The position numbers and the translations under genes were made by a program. Under the pieces are notes generated by a model. The model did not search any database. It saw only the letters and a program-made list of their open reading frames with translations, and was not told the origin of the DNA. A stretch of 8,912 nucleotides of DNA from an uncultured Fidelibacterota bacterium (GTDB lineage Bacteria > Fidelibacterota > Marinisomatia > Marinisomatales > UBA8229), in contig CAJXJG010000062.1 of assembly GCA_913054425.1 (NCBI GenBank), forward strand, positions 1 through 8,912, read 5' to 3'. Positions 1 through 7,108 of the stretch are shown here, in pieces (position 1 is the first letter of the stretch; the number at the start of each line of letters is the position of its first letter).

Positions 1-593
1 TCACCTCCACCACCATAGGTTGACTCAGGCCGTTCGTCATCTTCTGAAAAAGCCAAATGAAGTCCAATGAATGAGCCAGCACTGGTTCCCCAAATAAATA
101 TATTGTTTGCATCAATATTGTATTCGCCGGCAAATTCTTTAAAATATCTGATGGCAGCACTAGCATCCTGAACCCCTCGGAAAACAGCTCGTTCACCACT
201 GTAAGTACTTAGAATATTTAGACCCAATCGATAATTAATACTGACTGCTACATATCCTCTTTTTGCCGCAGAAATTGACAATGCCACTACATCATCTAAT
301 TCATTGGTACCTGAAAAAAAAGCACCTGTATGGATGAAAATAATGACTGGGCGATGAGTTTCGGTATCTCCTTCGGGTTCATAAATATCCATATCCAAAT
401 CTATATCATAGGTATTCCACTCAAAAAGAAATATAAAAGGCAAATCTGGTGCATTCCCATACACAACATCCTCTGTGATAGTTACGTTTTCAAATACTTC
501 ATCTAAATATCGGATTGGATCAGCATAGATATACTGCAAAACAACCAGTAACAGGAGAGAATAATTTCTAATCATTTCTTTTGAATTCCCCAT
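1..593 (-). CDS. Secreted alpha/beta-hydrolase (carboxylesterase-like), C-terminus cut by window edge
   Basis: An open frame of 197 codons runs off the window without a stop, so the C-terminus is missing. Residues 1-24 look like a signal peptide (hydrophobic LLLLVVLQYIY core), so the enzyme is probably exported. The body follows the carboxylesterase / hormone-sensitive-lipase pattern: a strand with an oxyanion-loop motif IFIHTGAFFSG (residues 85-95, HTGA where most relatives have HGGG), then SINYRLG (118-124), then QDASAAIRYFKEFAGEYNID and the nucleophile elbow GTSAG with Ser171 (169-173). The catalytic acid and histidine would lie beyond the window. Substrate is unknown; an ester or acyl group is expected for the fold. 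ATG at 593 gives the longest form. An in-frame ATG at 575 gives MIRNYSLLLL, a tidier signal peptide, and is a real alternative; neither has a strong ribosome site. It starts 29 bp after the stop of the lysyl-endopeptidase-like gene, so co-transcription is likely. Whether it ends in a T9SS tail cannot be seen. Confidence 0.85.
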   Translation of the reverse strand, partial: MGNSKEMIRNYSLLLLVVLQYIYADPIRYLDEVFENVTITEDVVYGNAPDLPFIFLFEWNTYDIDLDMDIYEPEGDTETHRPVIIFIHTGAFFSGTNELDDVVALSISAAKRGYVAVSINYRLGLNILSTYSGERAVFRGVQDASAAIRYFKEFAGEYNIDANNIFIWGTSAGSFIGLHLAFSEDDERPESTYGGGG

Positions 594-622
594 TTTAAAT
601 ATTTTTTCCAAATAACTTTAAA

Positions 623-3600
623 TTATTTTAAAAGAATGAGCTTTTGAGATTCCATCCTTTTTCCATCACTTTTCAGTTGTACAAAATACACCCCGCTGGA
701 AAATCCGGATGCGTTCCATTGGACTGAATGATGTCCCGGTTCCAGTTCTTCATCAATCAGGGTTTCAATTAACCGTCCGGTGATGTCGTAAATTTGCAGT
801 AGGGACGTTGCATGCATCGCTCCTACGGAAAAACGAATGTTCGTGATGGGATTGAAAGGATTTGGAAATGCCGGATGTAAAGCGAAGGAATTTGGAACGG
901 CTGATAGGGACTTTCTCAAAATCCATTGTTCAACCTCCGAGTCCAAAGGGAATTTCCCTTGATTTGCTAGTGAGATTGCTTCATCAAGATTCTTTTGATT
1001 CGCAATGACAGGGACTAATTCCCAATATTCGCCATCTTTTATTTCAAATTCAAAAGTGAGTAGACTGCCATTATTCATTACTTCAATTACACATTCATTC
1101 GTTGAACAGAGTTTGGTGTCACAGGAAAAGCGGATGTCTTTTGCACCCAAGGGCGGTTTTGGAGGAAGGCTGTAAATGAGTTTTTCATCTTCAGAAATTT
1201 CAATTCCAAAATACAGCTCTGTACCATTGATTGTAAGATTGTTCGCTTTATCTTTTAAACTAAAATCCTTTGGTGCAGCCTTCGCTGATACTCCACTTGT
1301 AAAAGTAATATCACCGGCTCCATAAGTCCTGATCCAGTATCCTTTGCCCGGAGTTAATAATTCCGAAATTAAATATCCATCTGTAAAACTGTAAAGAGTA
1401 TTCGGAACGATAATATTGCCAGGATCAGAAACAGAATAGATAGAGATTTCCTCAGATATACCGGAAATCAGGTTCCAGTCTGCGCTTAAGCTGAGGGTGA
1501 GTTCATTGATAGAAGAACCGGTTATGGTCACACTTCCGGCATTAATAAATCTCAGCCAGTAGCCCTCTCCTGCAGTAAGCACTGACTCTGAATTGTAGCC
1601 ATCATCAAAAGAGTATAATGTTCCCTCAATTGATTCGGGAAATAGAAAATTGTAGGAAGCATCTTCTACTGCGAGAGGAAGTCCCACCAGGTTCCAGTTT
1701 TCCATGTAGCTCACATCCATGGACGTCTGCCCGCCTCCTTCAATTGTCATGAGCACAGGAATGGTAGCAGTACCGCCGTTGCTGGACAGGATGATGTTTG
1801 CGGTGTGTTCTCCGGATTCAAGTCCTGCGCTGGTAAATTGCACTTCAACTGTTTCAGAGGTTGAGTAATTCACTTCTCCCTGGTCAGGATCTACAGTCAC
1901 CCACTCCGGTTCCTGTGTCATGAGGACGGAAAGATCATTGTGTACATAGGAACTGTTATTGGATACCTGGAGTCCCACGTTCCCGGCAGCATTCTGCATA
2001 CCAATGGAGGCAGTATAGGTGCCGGTGATTGACCTGTAATTGAGTAAAACATCCCCACTGGGATAGAGCACAACCTGGAACGTATAAAAACTATTTTCAT
2101 TATTCGTCCACCAATGAGCCACTTCGTCAAAGGTAATAACCATTCTCTCAGAGTTCGAGTGATAGTAGACTTCTCCTGCACAATATTCGTTGCACTGGTC
2201 ATTGACCGGATTCAAATCATCCCAGAATCCAAAGATTGCAGACCGTGGTGCACCACTATTGGGAATGCTGGTGTTATCCCACGCCGTATTGTCACTTCCG
2301 AAACCAACCCAACCATTAGCATTAACAATGCACTGGGAGTAAGTCTGCCCGTAAAAGGGGAAATCAAAGCTTATGTCAATTGAACTTCCGGCCTGATCGT
2401 TATTGGGGAATGAATAGGCAGTTCCGATGGTGGAAATGTCAATCCATTCCGCTGATATCGAAGGTTCATTATCTGAATCTGCCCAGAGATTACCATTTGC
2501 ATCGGGACCGCCTCCTACGTTCTCAAATGGCGATACAGTCAGAAAATAGTAGAGGCTTGATTCTTCTTCACCGGTGTTGAAGATGGTGATAGATTCGTTG
2601 TTTGTCTGGCCTGGTTCGAGTGATACATCAAACGAAGATGGAGAATATGTGAGTTCTGGCTGAGCGGCATGGTCAAGACCATCCAGAACCATCAAACCTG
2701 TATTGTCAGGATCAAGGTACTGCTTTAACCCGGAATTCCAGGAGACACTCACTTTTCCGTATTCATCCCAATCGTCATTACTGCAGGCGGCATATCCGCC
2801 GTAGAGTTGTCCAACAATCCGGTGGCTGACGCCGTCATAGAGAGGAGAACCGGACGATCCGGGTTCTGTGGTACCGTCGTCCCAGTCCAATACCCGCCAG
2901 TAACTGCCGGAGGTTTGGGCGTTGTCGTAGTCGAATGAAATTTTCTTAATGTCGCCGGAGGGGTGGTGAATACCCACCGGTGTGTCAGGGATATTCCCCG
3001 TCGCATCCCAACCGGCATAGTTCACATTGTATAATTCAGGTATTATTTCTGTCAATCTCAGGAGTCCAAAATCCGAGCCGGAACTGTTCGCCATTAACGT
3101 AGACCCTTGTACCGTCTGGTTCGTCGGTCCATCCTGGTTCTGGCAGCCAGGACTCTGATAATTAAACATAAAAATCCAGTTGGATTCTCCCCCCAGGCAA
3201 TGATTTGCGGTGAGGAAATATTGAGTCATATCCTGCCGGACGTTATTGATGAGAGAGCCCGAGCAGAGCCGCCATCCCCCTCCAGACAAAATCATCGCCG
3301 CGGCCCGGACTTCATTCTGCCAATCGGCAAACTCCGGACAGTTTACATTATTGTTGCAGCTTCCCGAATCACCATAATCCCGGTCTTCCCTAAAACCGAA
3401 TGTATTGCGATAGGCGTGGATGATGGTAGAGATTTGAATTCGCGCATTATCGGATATACCGGCGGGTTCATAGTATTCAAGAACGATTTGATCACCGGCT
3501 ACAGGTGCTGTAGCGAAAACTCCTGTTTCTTTGTTATTAAAATCAGTAAAAGCGCCAATGACGCGACTCTGATCTGCATTGTACACATAAAATTCACCAC

Positions 3601-3964
3601 CAGATGGAAGCCAATAATCATCGTAGACAATATTGATTGAAAAAGCTCCAGCGGAAATTATTGCAAGCCGCCACAACCTGCCACCATCCTCGGTGGTTTC
3701 CCACGTACCGGAATTTTCCATATCATACTCAACAAAAAAGGGATATCCAAACCTCAGCGGGACGTCCTTTTCTGCCAATTCATCTTCCATCAGGAGAATA
3801 TCCACATCCACTTCATCCGGCATTGTAACCACTTCAAAATCATTGCGGACAGAATGCGTAAAACTGTAGGGTGTTCCCTCCTTGCTCACTTGTCCAATTA
3901 CAAGTGATACGGATGCTGTAAGAGCAAATATAAAAATTATGAAACTGTTTAACCTGAATTTCAT
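623..3964 (-). CDS. Secreted lysyl-endopeptidase-like serine protease with T9SS sorting domain
   Basis: This 1113-residue protein closely follows Achromobacter lysyl endopeptidase (API; chymotrypsin fold). Residues 1-24 are a signal peptide and about 40-195 a propeptide-like domain (SGTWE..LWRL). The protease domain begins near 198 (SGSCNNNVNCPE) and ends near 431. Visible catalytic residues are His255 (TANHC), Asp298 (SGSDFGLL) and Ser371 (TEPGSSGSP). All six API cysteines have counterparts: C203, C209, C234, C256, C274, C394. Asp400 aligns with API Asp225, the lysine-specificity residue; Tyr388 replaces API His210. Next come an Ig-like segment (436-480), a nidogen-like beta domain (about 485-682: FPFYGQTY, NGWVGFG, FWDDLNP), another Ig-like segment (685-742), tandem WNL repeats (753-892), a linker domain (905-1015) and the T9SS type A tail (1028-1113). 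The likely role is extracellular cleavage after lysine. ATG 3964 starts a clean signal peptide, 28 bp after the upstream stop, with only a weak AAGAAG ribosome site. Confidence 0.93.
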   Translation of the reverse strand: MKFRLNSFIIFIFALTASVSLVIGQVSKEGTPYSFTHSVRNDFEVVTMPDEVDVDILLMEDELAEKDVPLRFGYPFFVEYDMENSGTWETTEDGGRLWRLAIISAGAFSINIVYDDYWLPSGGEFYVYNADQSRVIGAFTDFNNKETGVFATAPVAGDQIVLEYYEPAGISDNARIQISTIIHAYRNTFGFREDRDYGDSGSCNNNVNCPEFADWQNEVRAAAMILSGGGWRLCSGSLINNVRQDMTQYFLTANHCLGGESNWIFMFNYQSPGCQNQDGPTNQTVQGSTLMANSSGSDFGLLRLTEIIPELYNVNYAGWDATGNIPDTPVGIHHPSGDIKKISFDYDNAQTSGSYWRVLDWDDGTTEPGSSGSPLYDGVSHRIVGQLYGGYAACSNDDWDEYGKVSVSWNSGLKQYLDPDNTGLMVLDGLDHAAQPELTYSPSSFDVSLEPGQTNNESITIFNTGEEESSLYYFLTVSPFENVGGGPDANGNLWADSDNEPSISAEWIDISTIGTAYSFPNNDQAGSSIDISFDFPFYGQTYSQCIVNANGWVGFGSDNTAWDNTSIPNSGAPRSAIFGFWDDLNPVNDQCNEYCAGEVYYHSNSERMVITFDEVAHWWTNNENSFYTFQVVLYPSGDVLLNYRSITGTYTASIGMQNAAGNVGLQVSNNSSYVHNDLSVLMTQEPEWVTVDPDQGEVNYSTSETVEVQFTSAGLESGEHTANIILSSNGGTATIPVLMTIEGGGQTSMDVSYMENWNLVGLPLAVEDASYNFLFPESIEGTLYSFDDGYNSESVLTAGEGYWLRFINAGSVTITGSSINELTLSLSADWNLISGISEEISIYSVSDPGNIIVPNTLYSFTDGYLISELLTPGKGYWIRTYGAGDITFTSGVSAKAAPKDFSLKDKANNLTINGTELYFGIEISEDEKLIYSLPPKPPLGAKDIRFSCDTKLCSTNECVIEVMNNGSLLTFEFEIKDGEYWELVPVIANQKNLDEAISLANQGKFPLDSEVEQWILRKSLSAVPNSFALHPAFPNPFNPITNIRFSVGAMHATSLLQIYDITGRLIETLIDEELEPGHHSVQWNASGFSSGVYFVQLKSDGKRMESQKLILLK
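626..1723 (-). repeat. Shared C-terminal cassette, copy in lysyl-endopeptidase-like gene
   Basis: About 366 residues (748-1113 of the protein) built as WNL repeat A (W757: WNLVGLP..GTLYSF..GYWLRF), WNL repeat B (W830: WNLISGIS..DPGNIIVP..PGKGYWIR), a linker domain (ELYFGIEI, SLPPKPP, DIRFS, EVEQWILRKS) and the T9SS tail. The linker contains C953 and C958 in KLCSTNEC, plus an extra C947 (RFSC) not present in the subtilase copy. The same order occurs at 3996-5114 and 7112-8188. Confidence 0.9.
799..826. repeat. REP-like 28-bp imperfect palindrome inside the T9SS domain
   Basis: The 28 bases start GTAGGGACG and end CGCTCCTAC around a central TGCATGCA; 11 of 14 position pairs are complementary. 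On the minus strand it begins exactly at a codon boundary and encodes VGAMHATSL just before LQIYDITG. A second 28-bp palindrome with similar ends lies at the equivalent place of the subtilase gene (4163-4190). From memory it resembles the GTAGAGACG...CGTCTCTAC palindromes scattered in many environmental bacterial genomes; that is not verified here. Confidence 0.65.
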
Positions 3965-3992
3965 CTAAAAAACTTCTTTTATTTTATCACCT

Positions 3993-6974
3993 CTATTTTA
4001 ACAGAATGAGTTTTTGTGACTGGGAAAAGGTACCTGCTTCTAAACGGACAAAATATACACCGCTGGAGAAGGTGTTTGCGTTCCATTGGATGGTTTGGTT
4101 TCCCGGTTCAAGTATTTCATTCCCAAGTGTTTCAACCAATCGACCAGTGATATCGTAAATTCGTAGAGACGCATTGCCATGCGTCTGTACAAAAGGTATT
4201 TCAAACCTGATAGTGGTGATTGGATTAAACGGATTCGGGTAAGCGGGATGTAAAGCGAATGATTCAGGAAAGGTTGAGGCGAACTTTCTCATAATCCACT
4301 GTTCAACCTCTGAATTAAAAGTAATCTGCTCCTCGCCAAACAATGAGATTGCTTCGCTCCATTTCATTTCGCCCGCAATGACAGGAATCAGTTCCCATCT
4401 CTTACCATCTATTATATCGAATTCTAAGGTGAGTAAATTTTCGTTATTCATTACTTCAATTACACATTCATCAGTTGCGCATAGCTTTGTGTTACCTGAA
4501 AAGCGGATGTCTTTGGCACCAGCCGGTGGTTTGGGGGGTAAACTGTAGCTCAATCTTTCAGCTTCCGGAAGATTTAAACCGAAATATAGGGTCTGTCCGT
4601 TAAAACGAATAGAATGAGCGGTTTTCATTCTGTCAGAAAATGTGTTTATCAATTTGCTTCGATTATGTGAATTTGCTGCGAAATCCCCAACGATGGTCAC
4701 ACTGCCCTGAGCGATTGAACGAACCCAGTATCCCTTACCCGGTTCAAGCGTTTCCGTGGATTCATAGCCTCCATTATATCCATAAAACGTCCCGGAGATA
4801 ATCAAACCATTTGGATCAACAATAGAATAAACAGTGGTTGTGAATGTTATTCCAGAAATAAGATTCCAATTTTCGTTCAATTGGATAGTCACTGAATTGA
4901 TTTGTGCTCCGGAAAGCTGGTTTGATCCCTGCTCTGGAAATCTCAACCAATATCCTTCTCCATGGTTCAAATCAATTTCAGGTTCATAACTCTCCTGAAA
5001 GGAATAAAGAGTACCTTCAATCGCGTCCGGGAACAGTATCAGGTAATTTGGATTTTCCACTTCAAGCGGGAGACCGACTAAATTCCAGCCATCCTGATGA
5101 TCTACGGGCAATTGAATCTCACCTGAACCATCATCTACATAAATCGTGAAAGATAAATCCGTGGTGTATTCAATTTCAGCTTCAACATTTGAAATGAGAG
5201 ACAGATTAAACTCTACAATTCCACCGGGGATGTTATTGCCAAATTGAATAATAAACGGGTCTGTTTCATTCAGGGATACTTCGCCGGGCGCCATGCTACC
5301 AAAATATGCCATGTCGCTGGAGATATCCACTTGATTTGATTCTGCAGACAAGGTTCCAATCACATCTACAGCGGTACCCCAAATTTCATTAGCATAGAGT
5401 ATGGCCCTTAACTCAATTGATTCACCGGGATTAATATCATTATCTGATCCATCCAACACTGCTATATCAACATCCACAAACTCAATCTGCGGAAAAAGAG
5501 CAACCTCAACAGCTTTCAAAATATCAACTCTTCCTCTCCCAAGCTGGCCCTGTAAATATGACTCCGAATTGATGGAATAAATGATCGGATCAGCTGTTGC
5601 CAAAAGCATCGTTTCAACCTGGTTTGAATTCCAATCCGGATAAAGCGATTTTAACAGTCCAGCACAACTGGCAGCGACAGGTGACGCCATGGATGTTCCA
5701 GTCCATGAAGAATATCCATTGATAGTAGTACTTCTTATATTTTCTCCCGGAGAAGCCAGGTCAACAAACTCATTATAGGTAGCCCAATGATTCCAGGAAT
5801 CATTCTGACCCAGGGCGGTGACAGATATGACATTTTCATAACTGGCAGGATATTGAGGGGTGTCATCTTCTCCACCATCCCCATTACCGGCAGAAGCAAA
5901 AATTAAAGCATTATAATCGTTGCGAAGGATATCCATAACATCCTGTTCATACGAGCTATATCCACCTCCTCCAAAACTGCAGTTAACAATTGAAAATCCC
6001 TGGGCATAGTACCCTGCTTTGGCTGCATATAAGATTCCGGCCTGGCTATTGGTGATATACTGGGGGTTTTCATCATCACCGGTACATTTAACAGACATAA
6101 TACTGCAGCTGAAAGCAGTAGAAGCAACCCCAGTGTTATTATCAGTCGTTGCAGACAACAGTCCGGCAACGTGGGTTCCGTGGGACCAGCCCCCGGAGTG
6201 GGGAGGATCGGGGTCATTGTCTCCATAACTGGTCTCAGATACATCCCAACCGATCAAATCATCAATATGTGTAGATAAATTATTATCCCAGTTGTCATCG
6301 TCAAACCCATTCAAATCTCCCGGATCATAAATCCATTGGCCTCCAGAATAAATTATTGTCTGTCCATCGCCATCAGCATCTTCCCCAAGGTTTTGCCAAA
6401 TATTGTCAACCAGATCAGGGTGTCTCCAATTGACCCCAAGATCTACAGACGCAAGAATTACAGATTCGTCTCCGGGAATTTCACCACCATCAATATCCCA
6501 AAAGTTCCAGGCCTCGTCAGCATTAATTTGAGATAAAAACCACTGCTGATTATACTGGGGATCATTAGGTGTGTAGCTAATCTTACGTATGGGATCTAAT
6601 TCGGCAGAATGAATGACGGATAAACCATCAATTTGATTTCTTATTAATGCGATTGACTGGCGTTCATTCTCGCCCAAAGTCAACCGATAGATGCGATTCA
6701 AATAAACGTCTCCCCTGTGATCTTCTGATGCTGCTCCCGGAAGCCAGGGCTCCAACTGTTTTATTTGAATAGAATTGAGGTAATTGTCTAATAAATCCAG
6801 ATCAACTGTAATTCCATCTGGTGTCTTTTGAATAGTTAGCTGCTGGAACTCAGGTTTTATGCAAAACAATAAAGCATCATCACGATAATGACCGGAAGAG
6901 GAAAACAAAATCGAAAGAGAGCATACAAAGCACACTATTAACCATTTCCTGCTTATATCATTTCGTTTTTTCAT
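3993..6974 (-). CDS. Secreted subtilisin-family (S8) serine protease with T9SS sorting domain
   Basis: Numbered from ATG 6974 (993 residues), residues 1-28 form a signal peptide (KKR charged start, then WLIVCFVCSLSILF). A propeptide-like region follows to about 133, ending in the thermitase-style linker TPNDPQYNQQWFLSQINADEAW. The S8 domain (about 134-495) carries Asp178 (SVDLGV), His265 (HGTHVAGL), oxyanion Asn364 (SAGNGD) and Ser428 (GTSMASP). An acidic loop EDADGDGQ (198-205) could bind calcium. A CARDB/Ig-like beta domain spans about 501-613, then the WNL repeats (about 626-765), the linker domain (787-895) and the T9SS tail (908-993) ending QKLILLK. It should be exported by Sec, then by T9SS, as a broad-specificity endopeptidase. 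The frame stays open upstream to TTG 7046, but that lies inside a hairpin. ATG 7007 has a better ribosome site (AAGGGA) but gives a 21-residue basic leader. ATG 6974 is chosen for its normal signal peptide; the start is uncertain. Confidence 0.92.
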   Translation of the reverse strand: MKKRNDISRKWLIVCFVCSLSILFSSSGHYRDDALLFCIKPEFQQLTIQKTPDGITVDLDLLDNYLNSIQIKQLEPWLPGAASEDHRGDVYLNRIYRLTLGENERQSIALIRNQIDGLSVIHSAELDPIRKISYTPNDPQYNQQWFLSQINADEAWNFWDIDGGEIPGDESVILASVDLGVNWRHPDLVDNIWQNLGEDADGDGQTIIYSGGQWIYDPGDLNGFDDDNWDNNLSTHIDDLIGWDVSETSYGDNDPDPPHSGGWSHGTHVAGLLSATTDNNTGVASTAFSCSIMSVKCTGDDENPQYITNSQAGILYAAKAGYYAQGFSIVNCSFGGGGYSSYEQDVMDILRNDYNALIFASAGNGDGGEDDTPQYPASYENVISVTALGQNDSWNHWATYNEFVDLASPGENIRSTTINGYSSWTGTSMASPVAASCAGLLKSLYPDWNSNQVETMLLATADPIIYSINSESYLQGQLGRGRVDILKAVEVALFPQIEFVDVDIAVLDGSDNDINPGESIELRAILYANEIWGTAVDVIGTLSAESNQVDISSDMAYFGSMAPGEVSLNETDPFIIQFGNNIPGGIVEFNLSLISNVEAEIEYTTDLSFTIYVDDGSGEIQLPVDHQDGWNLVGLPLEVENPNYLILFPDAIEGTLYSFQESYEPEIDLNHGEGYWLRFPEQGSNQLSGAQINSVTIQLNENWNLISGITFTTTVYSIVDPNGLIISGTFYGYNGGYESTETLEPGKGYWVRSIAQGSVTIVGDFAANSHNRSKLINTFSDRMKTAHSIRFNGQTLYFGLNLPEAERLSYSLPPKPPAGAKDIRFSGNTKLCATDECVIEVMNNENLLTLEFDIIDGKRWELIPVIAGEMKWSEAISLFGEEQITFNSEVEQWIMRKFASTFPESFALHPAYPNPFNPITTIRFEIPFVQTHGNASLRIYDITGRLVETLGNEILEPGNQTIQWNANTFSSGVYFVRLEAGTFSQSQKLILLK
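3996..5114 (-). repeat. Shared C-terminal cassette, copy in subtilase gene
   Basis: About 373 residues with the same order: repeat A (WNLVGLPLEV..GTLYSF..GEGYWLRF), repeat B (WNLISGIT..DPNGLIISGTFYGY..PGKGYWVR), linker (LYFGLNL, SLPPKPPAGAKDIRFS, KLCATDEC, EVEQWIMRKF) and T9SS tail. It is much closer to the copy at 626-1723 than to that at 7112-8188, including at the DNA level (for example 4446-4520 against 1073-1147, about 64 of 75 bases identical by eye). Confidence 0.9.
4163..4190. repeat. REP-like 28-bp imperfect palindrome inside the T9SS domain
   Basis: The 28 bases start GTAGAGACGCA and end TGCGTCTGTAC; 12 of 14 position pairs are complementary. On the minus strand it encodes VQTHGNASL immediately before RIYDITG. 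It has the same length, reading frame and protein position as the element at 799-826, but different inner arm sequence. At the matching place of the gene at 7109-8912 (codes YYVSKATHVEISVYD) no such palindrome is present. Confidence 0.7.
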
Positions 6975-7029
6975 CACTTTACTCTTTTTTATTGAATGTC
7001 CCGTCATTAATACTTCCCTTGATAAATAC

Positions 7030-7065
7030 AAATCCTGAGCCTCCAAAATTGGAAACTCAGGATTT
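7030..7065 (-). terminator. Intergenic hairpin, possible terminator or attenuator
   Basis: Two 15-base arms (AAATCCTGAGCCTCC at 7030-7044 and GGAAACTCAGGATTT at 7051-7065 on the plus strand) flank a 6-base loop. In minus-strand RNA all 15 positions pair (two as G-U); in plus-strand RNA the same two positions are C-A mismatches, so the hairpin favours the minus-strand transcript. The stem ends in an A-tract/U-tract and is followed by AUUUGUAUUUAU, only moderately U-rich. It lies between the stop at 7109 and the subtilase start, so it could end or attenuate the upstream transcript. The arm nearest the subtilase also buries a GGAGG (7040-7044). Confidence 0.5.
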
Positions 7066-7108
7066 TGATTGAATGTACTTAAAACCTAACGCGAAATGTT
7101 CTCTCCTT

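Noticed and set aside
1918..2202. 94-codon open frame on the minus strand, other frame
   Set aside because: Overlaps the nidogen-like domain of the lysyl-endopeptidase-like gene out of frame; composition looks like a shadow.
3107..3640. 177-codon open frame on the plus strand
   Set aside because: It is fully antisense to the lysyl-endopeptidase-like gene, has no recognisable domain, and the minus-strand frame has clear catalytic motifs here.
3760..3767. 8-bp palindrome GGACGTCC
   Set aside because: Short, within coding sequence, not repeated elsewhere in the window; expected by chance.
5903..6244. 113-codon open frame on the minus strand, other frame
   Set aside because: It lies inside the subtilase catalytic region (His265 to Asn364) in a different frame and has no family features.
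6975..7046. Upstream extension of the subtilase to TTG 7046 or ATG 7007
   Set aside because: TTG 7046 lies inside the hairpin and would give a 34-residue leader before the hydrophobic core. ATG 7007 has a fair AAGGGA site but a long basic leader, so it is kept only as an alternative.
7101..7108. Strong Shine-Dalgarno-like AAGGAGAG right after the stop at 7109
   Set aside because: No ATG, GTG or TTG follows at a usable distance and the nearest frames close at once, so no small gene can be supported.
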